The notes beneath the pieces are model-generated. The model saw only the letters and a list, made by a program, of their open reading frames with translations, was not told the DNA's origin and searched no databases. A stretch of 64,000 nucleotides of DNA, taken from NCBI GenBank assembly GCA_963680875.1, contig OY804589.1, positions 29,118,962 through 29,182,961 of the forward strand, given 5' to 3'. Position 1 is the stretch's first letter. The number at the start of each line of letters is the position of its first letter. This DNA is from Bathymodiolus brooksi. Taxonomy: Eukaryota > Mollusca > Bivalvia > Mytilida > Modiolidae. This document shows positions 1-10,963 of the stretch, piece after piece. Made by a program: the position numbers and the translations under genes.

Positions 1-1260
1 AGGAGTTTTTTTTTTAGATTTTAACGAATAGACTGTAAATAGATAGTGAGGGCATTACCCGAACTCTTTTTTATCCGTTTTAAATCTGTGCACATAAATA
101 TGCATTTGGTGGAGGATAAATCACTGTACATAATTTTGGAACACTAGTTCTACATACAGAGGACCCTGTATGGTTCCCCTATAAAGGGGGTGAAGATCCG
201 GAGGTAAGGTAAGGTTTAACTTTAAACTAAAAAAGAAAAGAAAACCCATGATCAGCGATGGCAAAGACCAGTTATCTTGGATGGTTTGTGTTTAATTTTT
301 AGTTTTTTTTAATGTCGTACATGAAATAGAAAAATGATGAAATGTGTAGCTATTCCAGATGGCAGATCAGATTAATTCACTTTAAATTGCACAAACAGAC
401 TACAGCCAAAAATTGTGTTTATGATCAAAAGCATTGACCCACAGTGTCGATGTCAATATGCCTATATCACACTGTATAGACCTATTTTCCCACAGATACT
501 CCATCGATTACATTAAAGCAAGTTCGACCCGACACATGACCTTGGATTTTGACCATACAAGCAAATTTTAAATGCCCCCAAAGACTGACCATAGGTACTG
601 TGCACAGGTGTCCCTATGTTGCCCAGATCTCATAGAGTAGATATAACTATTATCAGCCACTTCAGAACAATGACCATGTTTGTACACCATATCCAGGTGG
701 TTTGTGGTAGACACAGCATTTGTTAAACCTACCTTTGGGAACCAATGTTCTAAATTTCCCATCCATTACCATATCTTTGTATTAAATAATTAAATTTAAG
801 ATGAACACCTAGAGGTTAGACCGGATTGTACCGGACACAAATCTTATAGTTATAACTGACTGTAAAACAGGTTCAGACACAAGAAAAAACATTGTTTGTG
901 TGTTTGGTCATTAAATACAATACATTATGAATATTGTTCTTATTCCAACTACAGTTCTAATTAGTAATTTTGAATTCACATTGAAGATCATGACCTTCTC
1001 ATACTGTTCTCGATGGCCGTGCTTACCCAATGCTCAGAAGTATCAGCATTCTGAAATTAAACAGTATCAGTGATTCAGCTAGGCATCCGTCTCAGGACAA
1101 TTGCCCACTTATTTCTCAAATTGTCTTGAAGAACTTTATAAAAATAAGTTTAATTAATTAAGAATGTCCTGAAGAAAATTTGATAAAACTGGGAATTGTC
1201 CTGAAGACTTCAAAGTCTAGCTGAAACACTGAGTATGTGTAGTGCATTATTTGTTCAATG
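1..1260. other. No supported gene, possible exon relic at 250-295
   Basis: AT-rich sequence without splice-bounded coding. At 259-294 ATGGCAAAGACC...GGATGGTTTGTG resembles 49384-49420, the area upstream of the small membrane protein exons, which hints that the whole gene and not only its last exon was duplicated. Confidence 0.4.
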
Positions 1261-1261
1261 G

Positions 1262-1530
1262 TAAGAAAGGGTAATAACAAAATTACCGAACTCCGAACAA
1301 TCTAACAAAGGGAAAGTCAAAACTCATAAGTATATAAACAGACAAAATCAGTCAACAACCGGAAAACTGTGAAAACCATAATGACCCTGACTTGGTACAG
1401 GCATTTCTAAAGAAATGGTGGGTTGAATCAGATTTTAAAGCGCCAAACCCCCCCCCCTTTCATTACGGCTCAAAGTTTCCGACTGTCACTATAACAGTAT
1501 TTACAACAATACTTGAACAAAACAGGTAAA
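1262..1530. repeat. Dispersed repeat, family R3, copy 1
   Basis: TTGGTACAGGCATTTCTAAA, GGTGGGTTGAATCAGATTTT and AAAGCGCCAAACC are found inverted at 24575-24785. Predicted peptides here (1470-1760) overlap on both strands and are not supported. Confidence 0.7.
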
Positions 1531-1835
1531 ACAGTTGTCAAATCAGCGCCAAATGTCAAAAACACTTTTACGTCACACATTGATAAAAAAATTATTTTTG
1601 ACATTTTTGTTGAAACCTTATCTTTATACATTTTCACTATATGAAAATCCATCGTTTATAATCTTTTCTGCAGAGACGGAATATATTTCGACAAGATCTT
1701 GGTATCGGAATATAAACTTTTTAAGAGATCGAGTAAGAGAGCAAACCTTCAGTATTTAATATATGGTTTATTTGTTAATGTACTTGCATGATCTTTATTG
1801 ACCACTCTCACATGGAACAATCAATGTTGATTGAG

Positions 1836-2080
1836 GGGCACCGGTGGCTCAATGAGTTAGGCTTGTACTACCTATCACCAATACGGCGTGGGTTCACAAA
1901 TTAAATAATAAATTACAAAAAAGGGTGCACTCGACCCGCAGCCGCCAGTGATAAAGTTTACCAGTTGCTTGCCCATGGTCGGAGGTTCTCTCTGGGTACT
2001 CCGGCTTCTTCCACTAGTAAAACTGTTTGCCATGATATAGCTGAAATATTGCTGAAACACCAAAAATCAAAATCAAATCA
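1836..2080 (+). mobile_element. SINE family A
   Basis: tRNA-like head with GGTGGCTCAATGAGTTAGG (box A-like), a middle part GCACTCGACCCGCAGCCGCC, and tail CATGATATAGCTGAAATATT. The end is shortened and runs into CAAAATC repeats. Confidence 0.75.
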
Positions 2081-2089
2081 ATGTTGATT

Positions 2090-3200
2090 GTTTTCATCTT
2101 ATAACAAATGTATAAAGCCCTTCAATAAGTAGTGTTCGATCCTACCGAAGAGTCGAAATAACGGAACAACAAATTTTTTCCCCCTGACAATGGGAAACAA
2201 CAAAAATAACAATTATTAGTGATTTCTTTGAAAATCAAACGGCAAATATTGATTTTTAAAACATCCTTTTGATTTATATGTATGATATACACCATAGCCT
2301 TAGGAAAACCTATAATAAACTGGATAAATTTATGAGATCAGTGTTTGCCCTACATTCTTTTCACCTACTTGCCCGAAAGCCAAAATTAGGAAAACAATTC
2401 TATTCTTTGTTAATTTTCATTTGTTCAAATCCAGTGTTACTTGTCCCGGGATTCAGGCAAGTGGGTTAGCGTGAAGACTGAGCGATAAGTTGATGCAGAT
2501 GATTTTTTCTGAGTGAGTTTGGGGGAAAAAAGTATCATAATGCAGTCACCAGTATATTCACCAATTGTATTCTTGCTATGGTTCGATTATCTATGAAAAT
2601 AGCACAACAACCGGAAAGGAAAAGTTCCATTCAATAAATAATTATATGCATCATAGATGCACTGTGGCTTCAACTCTAAGGAATGCAACACATTCTGCAG
2701 GGGCCGAGATACCCTTAATTTCTGATAATAGCCGCATCTACATCTACTCTAATATAAATGTTTGTTTTAGATTTTGCTTTTTTTTGGATTGATTTTGGCA
2801 AACCATATATCCATTAATTAATCATTGGTATATCCTGGTTTGTTTGCCTACTTCTGGGTTCGAACTCAAGTATTCTAATTTGTAGCACACTGTCTTTACC
2901 ACTCGACTATGAGTGATTGTTGACAGTTATCGTCAATTAATGGTATTTAAATCTTATATTAATAAACGACAGGTAATATGTTACCTGTAAATTAATGTCA
3001 GGTAAGTGTTTTAAACTATCATTAAATACGTACAATCCATCAGGGAGAAGATTTATTTGAACATTTTTTAAGAGACATGGCAAAACTGTATTCTGTTTAA
3101 GAAATGAAAATTAATAAAATGAAAGAAATGAATGAACACTCAAGTCAATTTATTTAAAAACTTAAATTTATCAATTTTTGGTGGGGGGTTCAAAAGGAAG
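2090..3200. other. No recognisable feature
   Basis: AT-rich DNA with only short chance open frames. Nothing repeated or structured was seen apart from ACAGGTAATATGTTACCTGT (2970-2990), a short palindrome. Confidence 0.5.
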
Positions 3201-3204
3201 TCTT

Positions 3205-3715
3205 AAGCCCCTGTTACACAGTAAAGCAGTATCATGATACTTGTATCATCAACCAAAAAATACAGTGTAAACAGTGCTATTACTCTGTATCATGCAACTT
3301 TTGCATGATACACACTTTGGGATAGGACATGTTCTATTCTGTACAGCAAGGATCACGATACATTTGATCTGTGACCAATCAGAGATCTGGGTTGAGGTCA
3401 GGAGGTTACAGCATCATCAACAAATAAAAGCACATGGTCAGCACATGTTAAATAAAACATGGCTGGAAAGGGGAAAAAAGTAGTGATGTTATTTGGTCAA
3501 AGGCCAGATGGAGAGTCTCCTCAATTTGTATGATAATGTCATCATTGTTAGGATTCTCCATTTTGGCGGGAACAATTTGTAAGCAAACCCTGCATGACAC
3601 ATTTTACTTGATTTAGTGTGTAAACTGACAAGGATCATGATACAAAAAGTTGCATGATACAACGCCAACAAGTATCGTGATACTTTCTTTACCGTATAAC
3701 AGGGCCTTTACCGCT
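3205..3715. mobile_element. TIR element, about 510 bp, non-coding
   Basis: Left end AAGCCCCTGTTACACAGTAA and right end TTACCGTATAACAGGGCCTT are inverted, with further inverted words AGTATCATGATACTTG / CAAGTATCGTGATACT. Peptides predicted inside are short and not protein-like. Confidence 0.7.
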
Positions 3716-3898
3716 TTAGGTTACTATCAGTGACCTTTGCCAATTTTGGCTATCCTATTTAGGCCCTTTGGTTTTATTGCTTCCAAAACTTAAAATTATT
3801 TGGCTTTCAAATATTTATATTTTGAGCGTACCTGATGAAGGTTATTCCAGAAATGTGTCGTGCGTACTAAGTTTGATATCTACGTTTTTATTACTAGT
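3700..3898. repeat. Dispersed repeat, family R2
   Basis: GCTATCCTATTTAGGCCCTT, CCTGATGAAGGTTATTCCAG and GATATCTACGTTTTTATTA. Reverse or forward copies are at 30355-30722, 32330-32395, 32985-33140, 37350-37480 and 40485-40560. Confidence 0.75.
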
Positions 3899-4151
3899 TC
3901 ATGTTTAGAAATTTAAAAAAACTGTCTATCCTGACTCTAATACTATTATTATACAAGATCAAAAATCATCTGACCCCACATGTAAGACAGCTATTTCATA
4001 AGGCACACTGGGTATATTTTACTATACTAAGCATACTGTATTCTGGGGAGAAATCACTGTCAAAAAGTGATATTTTAGCTCCATCAAGTTTAATGTTTTC
4101 CAATATTTTCTTGATAACATTATATTTCAAATAAACATATTTTCATTTCAG

Positions 4152-4254
4152 GTCTGTTTGTTTAGTTGTTGGGATCGGAACATATTTAGTAGCGAACCGG
4201 TCTGTTACAAAATATAAGGAAGAACTTGTGAGTGCTAAAAGACGATTGAATTAA
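4152..4254 (+). pseudogene. Paralogous last exon, truncated by a stop
   Basis: Acceptor ATTTTCATTTCAG and a phase-2 frame encode SVCLVVGIGTYLVANRSV then TKYKEELVSAKRRLN and TAA. It matches the exon at 51449 in phase, membrane segment and the VAxxSV...RRL pattern. Past the stop, the frame continues R-M-E-E-E-K, which aligns with R-I-K-E-E-K in the other copy, so the stop replaces a Glu codon. The locus may be a functional shorter paralogue or a pseudogene. Upstream exons were not found, apart from a possible relic at 250-295 (MAKTSYLGWFVF). Confidence 0.45.
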
Positions 4255-4329
4255 AGGATGGAAGAAGAAAAAAACTCGAGTGGGACAGGATGTGACCGTG
4301 AAAATTGAAGAACGATAAATGAAAACAGG

Positions 4330-4650
4330 AAATAGGAATATGTGATGATGAATGGTGAAAAGTGAATAGAAAATTTTATTTTTTTTGAACAATATAAATA
4401 TGATGATATTTATTATGTGGTGAAGTACCACAACTGTAAATATGTGATGTGATGTTGGCAGAAAATATGAGAATGACATACAAATGTGAACAGAAAATAT
4501 GCATGATATGTGAATGACATAAAATGTGAATGCAAAACATGTGAATGCAAAACATGAAAATGACATAAAAATGTGAATGAAAATATATGATGATTGACTT
4601 ATAAATGTGAACAAAAAATATGTGATGAATAAATGATACTGTGATAATCA
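4330..4650. repeat. Degenerate minisatellite (AAATGTGAAC...AAATATGTGATGA)
   Basis: About ten irregular copies of a 25-35 bp unit with ATGTGAAC and ATATGTGATG words, directly after the short paralogous exon. The same unit follows the exon at 51449. Long open stretches on the minus strand here are a by-product of the repeat. Confidence 0.75.
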
Positions 4651-5009
4651 CATTGTGATGTTTTATGTTAGATATGCAGCTGGGCTACTGTCTGAAAATC
4701 TGGCCCCCAGCAGTCCTCACGATATGCACTGGTCCTTCGGCCCAAGACCAGTAAAACTTTGTTCAGACCAGTAAATTTTCCAGTTTTATTTAGAACTATT
4801 AAAAATGAGTTCAAAAATTTGATTGGGACCAGTAAATTCAAATTTTCATTTAGAGGACTATGCCCAGGTCAAATTTTAGTGTGTGGGTCTGTACAATATT
4901 TAAATGCTAGTGGCAAACTAATTACCTGTAAAAAATGAAGGCCATACTATATTTGTACCTCATAAATAAAACAGATGAACTTCTTTCAGACACATTGAAT
5001 GTCAAATAA

Positions 5010-5075
5010 TTTTAGCCATGATATAACTGAAATATTGTTGAAAGTGGCATTAAACACCATAACCCTAACCCTCAA
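5010..5075 (+). mobile_element. SINE 3'-tail fragment
   Basis: Only the conserved tail: CATGATATAACTGAAATATT, GTTGAAAGTGGCATTAAACA and a (CCTAAC)n-like end. Confidence 0.65.
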
Positions 5076-5394
5076 CTAATTTAACATGCTAAAAGCAAGA
5101 AATGTTCCAGAATAAATCACAAGGTTTTAGTACCTAACCCTTGAGGTGGGTATTATGGCACGAATCATCAGGCTTATGTCCAGGTGTCAAAGACCGTCGG
5201 GTCATCAGGCCCTTAATTTTTTATACCTACCCCGGTACATGTGTAGCTGGTCCAAGATTAACGAGAAAGCTACATGTATGATCCTCACTTTTTGTTTTGT
5301 GATTGAAGGGATACTGATAGTATTATTGGTGTTTAACACCACTTTCAAAAATGTATAAGAACTGCAACAGTTGGCATCATCACCTCAAGTGAGT

Positions 5395-5720
5395 GAAGTA
5401 CCGGTAGATCATAAGTTAGAAACATCGTCAAGTCAAACTATAAAATTGGTATTTGCTGCTTCTCTGCTAAGCTCACAGTATTAAGGAGCTCAGAATCTTG
5501 TTAATGTGTCTTGAGCTCACAGTATTAAGGAGCTCAGAATCTTGAGTGAAGTGACATGTCTCCCTGTAGACTATTATTTCTGTGAGCTGGCACTAAAAAG
5601 ATCCAACTAAGCGTGTTGGTCGAGTACAAAGAAGATATAATCTCATCAAATATAACTTGCTCTCGCCATGATATAGCTGACAAATAGCACATTTCGTGTT
5701 AAACAACAATCACTTTGTGA
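5395..5720 (+). mobile_element. SINE family C with internal 47-bp duplication
   Basis: Contains TAAAATTGGTATTTGCTGCT and tail GATATAGCTGACAAATAGCA, GTTAAACAACAATCACTT. AGCTCACAGTATTAAGGAGC with its flank is tandemly duplicated at about 5470-5550. Confidence 0.7.
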
Positions 5721-5749
5721 CCAGAAGAAAAAACTAAAGATATGCAGCA

Positions 5750-5905
5750 AGTCACTAACACACTGTATAGTAACACAAAATGTATCAAATTTGAATGCAC
5801 TTCGTCATGGAAATATTCAAACTGATGGTTGACACTGATTGTATTTGGTAGATGTAGATGTAAATCCAACTACCACACGATCACGACAGTGCCTACCCTA
5901 ACACA
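5750..5905 (-). mobile_element. SINE family B, partial
   Basis: Head part only: GACACTGATTGTATTTGGTA and AATCCAACTACCACACGATC on the plus strand mark the reverse tRNA-like end. Confidence 0.6.
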
Positions 5906-6356
5906 ACTCCCTGCTTTGTATGTACCATGTAGAATCATCATATTTCAATCTTCTCAGAAACAACTGGACTAATCTTAGTTAGCAGAATACGACCTGGATG
6001 GGCATTAAAATGGAAATTCAAGAGAAACCACTAGATCAAGCAAAGGGGGATCGTTTAGGATGATGTGTCGAGATTATATAATGTAGATAGGAACTGCAAT
6101 TAATAGAACTCAATATGAACCCCTTTCGAACCATGCCAATAAGCTCCACATATGAGCCCCTTTGGACCAAATGCACAGAATCAAACGTTGCAGAATTACT
6201 ACTTGGGTGGTCTTCAGTGCGATTTTCAATCCATTTCGAAATTCAGCATGGCTGATTGGACAATTTATGTTTTCTAATTTAGAGTAACATGACTGGTGTC
6301 ACTAGTGGAGCAGGAACTACTAACCCTGATGTAGCACCTGCGTACACCTCCAGTTT

Positions 6357-6502
6357 TTAGCGGGGTTCATGTTTTGAATTAGTGGATAGTAGTTCCTTTG
6401 ATTTTCGACCAATCTCAGATGAAACCGCTTCTCTCTCGTCATTATTAGAAACATCAGAGGAGTTCCGAGAGATAAACCACAAGAGTGTAAGAACCGATAA
6501 CT
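6357..6502 (-). CDS. Possible terminal exon of the receptor (weak)
   Basis: Acceptor CTCTTGCACAG and a phase-1 reading frame of 48 codons ending in TAA would fit onto exon 14. The product would contain [19 protein letters not shown] and end KHEPR, which is charged and serine-rich like a tail. Against it: the acceptor abuts a SINE, the stop lies in a dispersed repeat (6290-6380), the first residues are hydrophobic, and the opposite strand is also open here. Treat as a candidate only. Confidence 0.2.
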
Positions 6503-6524
6503 CTGTGCAAGAGGGTGTTAGCGT

Positions 6525-6780
6525 TATGGTGTTTAACGCCACTTTATACAATATTTCAGCTATATCATGGTGGTCAGATTTATTGGTGGAAGAAATCAGA
6601 GTATCCATAGAAAATCACAGACATGGTGCAAGTCACTGACAAACTTTATCACATAATGTTGTATCGAGTGCACCTCGCAACGAACGGGATTGGAACTCAC
6701 ATCGTTAGTGGTAATAGACACTGATTGCATAGGTAGTTGTAAATCCAACTACCATACGATCACGACCACGATGGCCCCCT
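6525..6780 (-). mobile_element. SINE family B, near full length
   Basis: Reverse copy from GTGTTTAACGCCACTTTATA to CCATACGATCACGACCACGA. The 3' end borders the weak candidate exon at 6357-6502. Confidence 0.78.
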
Positions 6781-6927
6781 CTGTGTAATAGATTGACAAT
6801 ATGACTGATATAACAGTAACAATTTGTTTTTCCAATTTACAATTAATTTGTCAGTTCCAAACAGCAAAACAAATGAATATATTTATATTATTACTTTATT
6901 AAATAAAAAGCCTGACACACGAGTGTG

Positions 6928-7107
6928 CATTCCAGGGGCGCCCCCGGCGCGCGGGCGCACTCCCCTAAAATTGGAAAAAAATAAGATTTTTTGGCGTAAA
7001 ATCGTGATTTTCCACACGAAATACCCCAACAATTTTCGCGCCTCCCTCCGTTCGGCGCAATTTTTTAAGTGCGCCCCCTAACTTGAAATCCTGGATCCGC
7101 CCCTGCA
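6928..7107. mobile_element. MITE with GGATCC ends, copy 1
   Basis: Ends CCAGGGGCGCCCCC... and TCCTGGATCCGCCCCTG; inside CTAAAATTGGAAAAAAATAA and TTCGGCGCAATTTTTTAAGT. Same element as at 30170 and 51872. No coding capacity. Confidence 0.8.
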
Positions 7108-7489
7108 TTCTATTTACATCATTTGTGGAAAGCGTGATCATATACACCTTCCATTTCTGCCCTAATGTTCGCCATTGTATCATAATCGTTAAGTTTGAAT
7201 ATCGGTCCTGTAGTTCGGTTTATATTTGATGGCTTGAATACAACACCTTAAATAGAGAAGAAATTTATTTTATTAATAAAGAATCAAACCCTTTAAGGAA
7301 ATGATGGCGTTTTGTTAAATCAAAATTAGTGTGTACATAACTGTCTGTCTTCTTTTTTTTTGTGCCCATTGCAATGCCGAAATTGTGTTATAAATTTGAC
7401 CTGTTATTAGGGAAGACTAAGGTTGCAGAATTCGTGCTAATGGTAAGTCCATATACATGTGATAAATAACTGTAACACGACAGGTTCAC

Positions 7490-7690
7490 TAGTGGTGCGG
7501 GAACTGCGCATGCGCAACTCTCCGGAGAACCTGAATTCACCTACGGTTTTTAGATGGGTTTGTGTTGCTAATGTGTGGTGTTTTGTATATCCTTGTTTGT
7601 CTTTTTGTCCCTTTCATTTTGGCCATTGGATTGTCTGTCATTCTGTGATTTACGACTTCTGATTACACATTTGGTATCTTTAAACTTTTC
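7490..7690. repeat. Dispersed repeat, family R1
   Basis: Words CACTAGTGGTGCGGGAACTG, GGTTTTTAGATGGGTTTGTG, CATTTTGGCCATTGGATTGT and GACTTCTGATTAC...TTGGTATC. The same family lies at 10645-10845 (and in each tandem unit), 22785-22885, 23820-23925, 24855-24950, 31300-31475, 36525-36730, 36805-36965, 41715-41905, 57600-57715 and 59090-59215. Function unknown; likely a mobile element. Confidence 0.75.
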
Positions 7691-8545
7691 TCTATAACGT
7701 AAAATAATTTTTTTCTCTCCATAACGTAAGATGTAAAAATGTTCTCCATAACATAAGATGTAAAAAATGTTCTCCATTACGTAAGATGTAAAAATGTTCT
7801 CCATAAGTAAGATATAAAAAGTTTCTCCATAACATAAGATGTGAAAATTCCTCCAACATAAGAAGTAAAAATGCTCTCCATAACGTAAAATGTGAAAATT
7901 ATCTCCATATCGTAAGATTTAAACATTTTAAGATTTTCTTCATAAAGTAAAATGTAGAAATTTTCTCCATAATGTAAGATGTAGAAATTTTCTCCATAAC
8001 GTAATAAAGATGTAGAAATTTTCTCTATAGCATAAGATATAAAAAAATTCTCCATAGCGCAAGATGTAAATATTTTCTCCATAACGTAAGATTTAAAAAT
8101 TCTTTCCATAGCCTAAGATTTAAAAATTATCTCCATAGCGTAAGATTTAAACATTTTCTCCATAACATAAGATGTAAAATATTCTCCATAAAGTAATATG
8201 TAGAAATGTTCTCCATAATGTAAGATGTAAAAATTTTCTCCATAACCAAAGATGTAAGAAGAGTTTGAAGATACCAGAGGCAATCAGAATTTGTAATAAT
8301 TTTCTCCATAATGTAAGAAGTGAAAAGTAAAGTAAGATTTAAATTTTTTCTCCATAACGTAAGATGTAGAAATTTTCTCCATATCTAATAAAGATGTAGA
8401 AATTTCTCCATAACGTAAGATATAAAAATGTTCTCCATAACGCGAAATGATTTTTTTTTTCTCCATAATGTAAGATGTAAACATGTTCTCCATAACGTAA
8501 GATGTAAATAGTTCCTCCATATAACATAAGATCTAAGAGATAAGA
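7690..8545. repeat. 27-bp minisatellite next to receptor exon 14
   Basis: About 30 degenerate copies of TTCTCCATAACGTAAGATGT-AAAAATG, 24-28 bp each, interrupted at 8250-8290 by a fragment of a dispersed repeat. On the minus strand units read as a nine-residue repeat like MEKIFTSYV, open by chance of period. It ends 6 bp from the donor of exon 14. Confidence 0.88.
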
Positions 8546-8550
8546 CGTAC

Positions 8551-8625
8551 CTGCTGATATTTTTTGTACTGTTGAACTTGATGCATTATCGTATTCATCT
8601 GTCAGGGGTATTTCTGTTAAATTAC
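8551..8625 (-). CDS. Receptor tail exon 14 with D-E-Y-D-N-A motif
   Basis: A 75-bp exon, phase 1 to phase 1, acceptor TATTTGAATCAG and donor GCAG|GTACGT. It encodes GNLTEIPLTDEYDNASSS followed by TVQKISA. It is acidic and serine/threonine-rich, and Y-D-N-A matches the pY-x-N pattern bound by Grb2-type SH2 domains (inference). The acceptor tract is the same repeat-derived GGTATTTTTT...CATTTTAT sequence seen before exon 2. The donor side runs straight into a 27-bp minisatellite. At least one more coding exon is needed downstream. Confidence 0.65.
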
Positions 8626-8824
8626 CTGATTCAAATAAATATAAAATGAAAAAAAATACCACACTGTTGCAAGTTTCAAATATCCAATTAAAAAATTGTA
8701 GAAATAGCCAAAATAGATAGCCCGAACACAAAAATACACGACCGCTCACTTTCCTGTCTTGGTACTGGCATTTCAGTAAAGCTAGACAGAGTTAAATTAG
8801 TTTTATGGCCACAAAATTCCCCCT

Positions 8825-8915
8825 CTTAGTTAACCTGAATAACCCAGTCGTTATATTACACTCCCGCTGGCCTCATCTAGTGCCGATAGAGGGCGCAGTA
8901 TTATTCGAGTTACCT
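8825..8915. mobile_element. Half copy of the 61.7-kb fold-back element
   Basis: GAATAACCCAGTCGTTATAT, CTCCCGCTGG and GTGCCGATAGAGGGCGCAGT match the left arm at 61705-61790; the right arm is absent. Confidence 0.75.
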
Positions 8916-9069
8916 CTTAGTGAAATGATGCGGCATTGCAAATATTTTCCACATGTGAGTAAAATGCCAACCCTCACATATAACCGGGCGAACAACATTA
9001 TCATAAAGAACACTATAATCCTGAACATTTTACACAATACTGAAGCTAAAATACAAATTACAAGAAGTG

Positions 9070-9270
9070 CCATTGTGGTCGTGATCGTATGGTACCTGTT
9101 CAGTCAGTGTCTATCGCCACTAACGTTGTGAGTAGGAATCCCGCTCAGGCGAGGTGTACTCGATACAACATTATGTGATCAAGTTTGTCAGTGATTTGCG
9201 AAAGGTCGGTGGCTTTCTTCGGGTACTTCAGTTTTCTCCACCAATAAAACTGACCTATGGCAATACAATT
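9070..9270 (+). mobile_element. SINE family B, tail missing
   Basis: Head GTGGTCGTGATCGTATGGTA through CACCAATAAAACTGACC; the conserved 3' tail is absent. Confidence 0.7.
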
Positions 9271-9317
9271 TTATATTTGAATTTTGAATTTGACTAAGTT
9301 GTGTTGAACAACAGTGT

Positions 9318-9560
9318 ATTTCGTGTTACAACTCTCTCGTTCTACTAACTTTTGTTTTTAGGTCCAGCTGCCGTTTTACTTAAGCATAAATAAACATATT
9401 TAAGTAAAACGGCAGCTGGACCTAGAAACAATGTTTATTTAAGTAAAACGGCAGCTGGACCTAGAAACAAAAGTTAGTAGAACATATTTAAGTAAAACGG
9501 AAGCTGGACCTAGAAACAAAAGTTAGTAGAACGAGAGAGTTGTAACACGAAATGTTGTAA
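9318..9560. repeat. Nested fold-back: one left arm, three right arms
   Basis: Left arm TTTCGTGTTACAACTCTCTC ... TAGGTCCAGCTGCCGTTTTA is followed by three head-to-tail copies of its complement; the last extends through GAACGAGAGAGTTGTAACAC. Outer arms are about 65 bp. Confidence 0.85.
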
Positions 9561-9654
9561 AATATGGATAAATGGCTCAAAGATATACTTCCAGACAAAG
9601 ATCCATACCATAATCGCGGGAGGGACCAAATGAGGAAAAAGGGGGTCCGGAATT

Positions 9655-9845
9655 CGAGTGCCTGTAGAGGAAACTGGAGTATCCGGAGAAATCCATCGAA
9701 CTACCGCAATTCACTGCCAAACTTTATCACATTATGTTGTATCGAGTACACCTCGATTCAAACTCTCAACTTTAGAAGTGATAGGCACTGATTACACAGG
9801 TAGTTGTAAATCCAACTACCATACAATGACGACAACTACGATCAA
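9655..9845 (-). mobile_element. SINE family B, partial
   Basis: Reverse copy containing TATCACATTATGTTGTATCG and AATCCAACTACCATACAATG; the 3' tail is missing. Confidence 0.68.
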
Positions 9846-9927
9846 ACACTAACAATGAAATATAATTCATGATGGTGAACATACAATGAAATTATAGTGA
9901 AACCTGTCTACATTGATGTTTTGTTCG

Positions 9928-10062
9928 GAGTGAGTGAGTGATTGTTATTTAGCCCCAACTCAGCAATTTTTCAGCTATGTCATGGCAAGAATAAGTTAAT
10001 ATTTTAATGAAGATGATAATGAGGTCCGCTTTGCACCAGACCAGTTCGTTTTGATCTGAACT
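9928..10062 (-). mobile_element. SINE family C, 3' part
   Basis: Reverse tail: AGTGAGTGATTGTTATTTAG, CAGCTATGTCATGGCAAGAA, and GATGATAATGAGGTCCGC. Confidence 0.68.
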
Positions 10063-10203
10063 GTCAGATTACATTTACAAATGTTTCAGACATTAAGATT
10101 GAAATCAATGTTTGGTTTGTATAGTACTACGGTCTATTTACTGTTCATGTTTAACATATTTTACTGTAGACGCTACCTCAACATTTCATTATCAAAAGTT
10201 GTC

Positions 10204-10496
10204 TTAGGGACCGACCATTTAACCTGCAAAGGGGGGGGGGGGGGGCTATGGGTTTTTTTTTTCGTTCAAAAATTTCTTTTCGGACAACACGAGAGTTAGA
10301 ATATTAATTTCTTTTGTCGCGCAAAGTGCGAAATTTTTTTCCAGGATTTAACATTAGGTTATATGACAAAAACTCTGAATCACATATTTTTTTTTCCTCC
10401 ACCAAAATCAGAATATTTTTTCAGCAACATCGGGAATCAGAATATTTCTTTAGAAAAACCAATAGTCCCCCTGGAAGTTAAATGGTCCGTCCCTAA
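10204..10496. mobile_element. MITE-like element, intact copy at array edge
   Basis: About 290 bp bounded by inverted ends TTAGGGACCGACCATTTAAC and its complement with one mismatch (10204-10223 and 10477-10496). It has no coding capacity. Only this copy is complete; each downstream tandem unit starts inside it and keeps only its right part (for example up to 13743), so the duplication breakpoint lies within the element near the G/T run at 10244. Confidence 0.8.
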
Positions 10497-10879
10497 ACAT
10501 TTTCAGCTAAACACATTCTACGTAGTGGGGGTATGAATCTACATTCTCAAGCTCCACTTTCTAAGGTCAATTACTTCCCGTGTTATACAGTCAGCAAGAT
10601 GATATTTCACAATTTGCTATATAGAGTAACAAGATAACTGTATCCTTGCAGAGCACTTGGATTCATTCCCGGTTTTTAGTGTGGTTCGTGCTGTCATATC
10701 TGTAAATAGTTTCCTGTGTACTGATTTCATAGACCATTGTTTTGTCGCTTTGTCCCTTTTCTTTTGATTATTGTATTGTCTGTCCTTCTAAGAATTACGA
10801 CTTCTGAATACCCCATTGGTAACCTCAAACCTTTCATAAATTGATGTATGACCACCACTTATGAACATCAACAATATAC

Positions 10880-10963
10880 CTGGACATGGTAACGGAATCT
10901 GAGCATTCTTTACTTCTTCGTAACTCGATCCACTTGCCATATCTGATGCATTTTCATCATTTT
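10880..10963 (-). CDS. Receptor tail exon 13 (tandem copy A, Tyr form)
   Basis: The leftmost copy, last in the transcript. It encodes the same 28 residues except that S-D-F-E-E-V is S-S-Y-E-E-V (codons AGT TAC in place of GAT TTC). Y-E-E-V resembles sites bound by Src-family SH2 domains, and S-x-Y-x-x-V fits the ITIM pattern; both are inferences from short motifs. This copy is the most diverged of the four and sits beside the intact MITE that marks the left edge of the array, so it is probably the ancestral copy. Confidence 0.65.

Noticed and set aside
4186..4651. Long minus-strand frames of 91 and 142 codons rich in F, H, I, S
   Set aside because: They are the complement of an A/T-rich minisatellite; composition is not protein-like and the plus strand has a better exon.
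6382..6639. Plus-strand 85-codon frame ([20 protein letters not shown])
   Set aside because: Starts and ends in repeats (family R1 and a SINE); no splice sites. The opposite strand was kept only as a weak terminal-exon candidate.
7777..8520. Several minus-strand frames with MEKIFTSYV-like repeats
   Set aside because: Product of the degenerate 27-bp minisatellite; frames break whenever a unit changes length.
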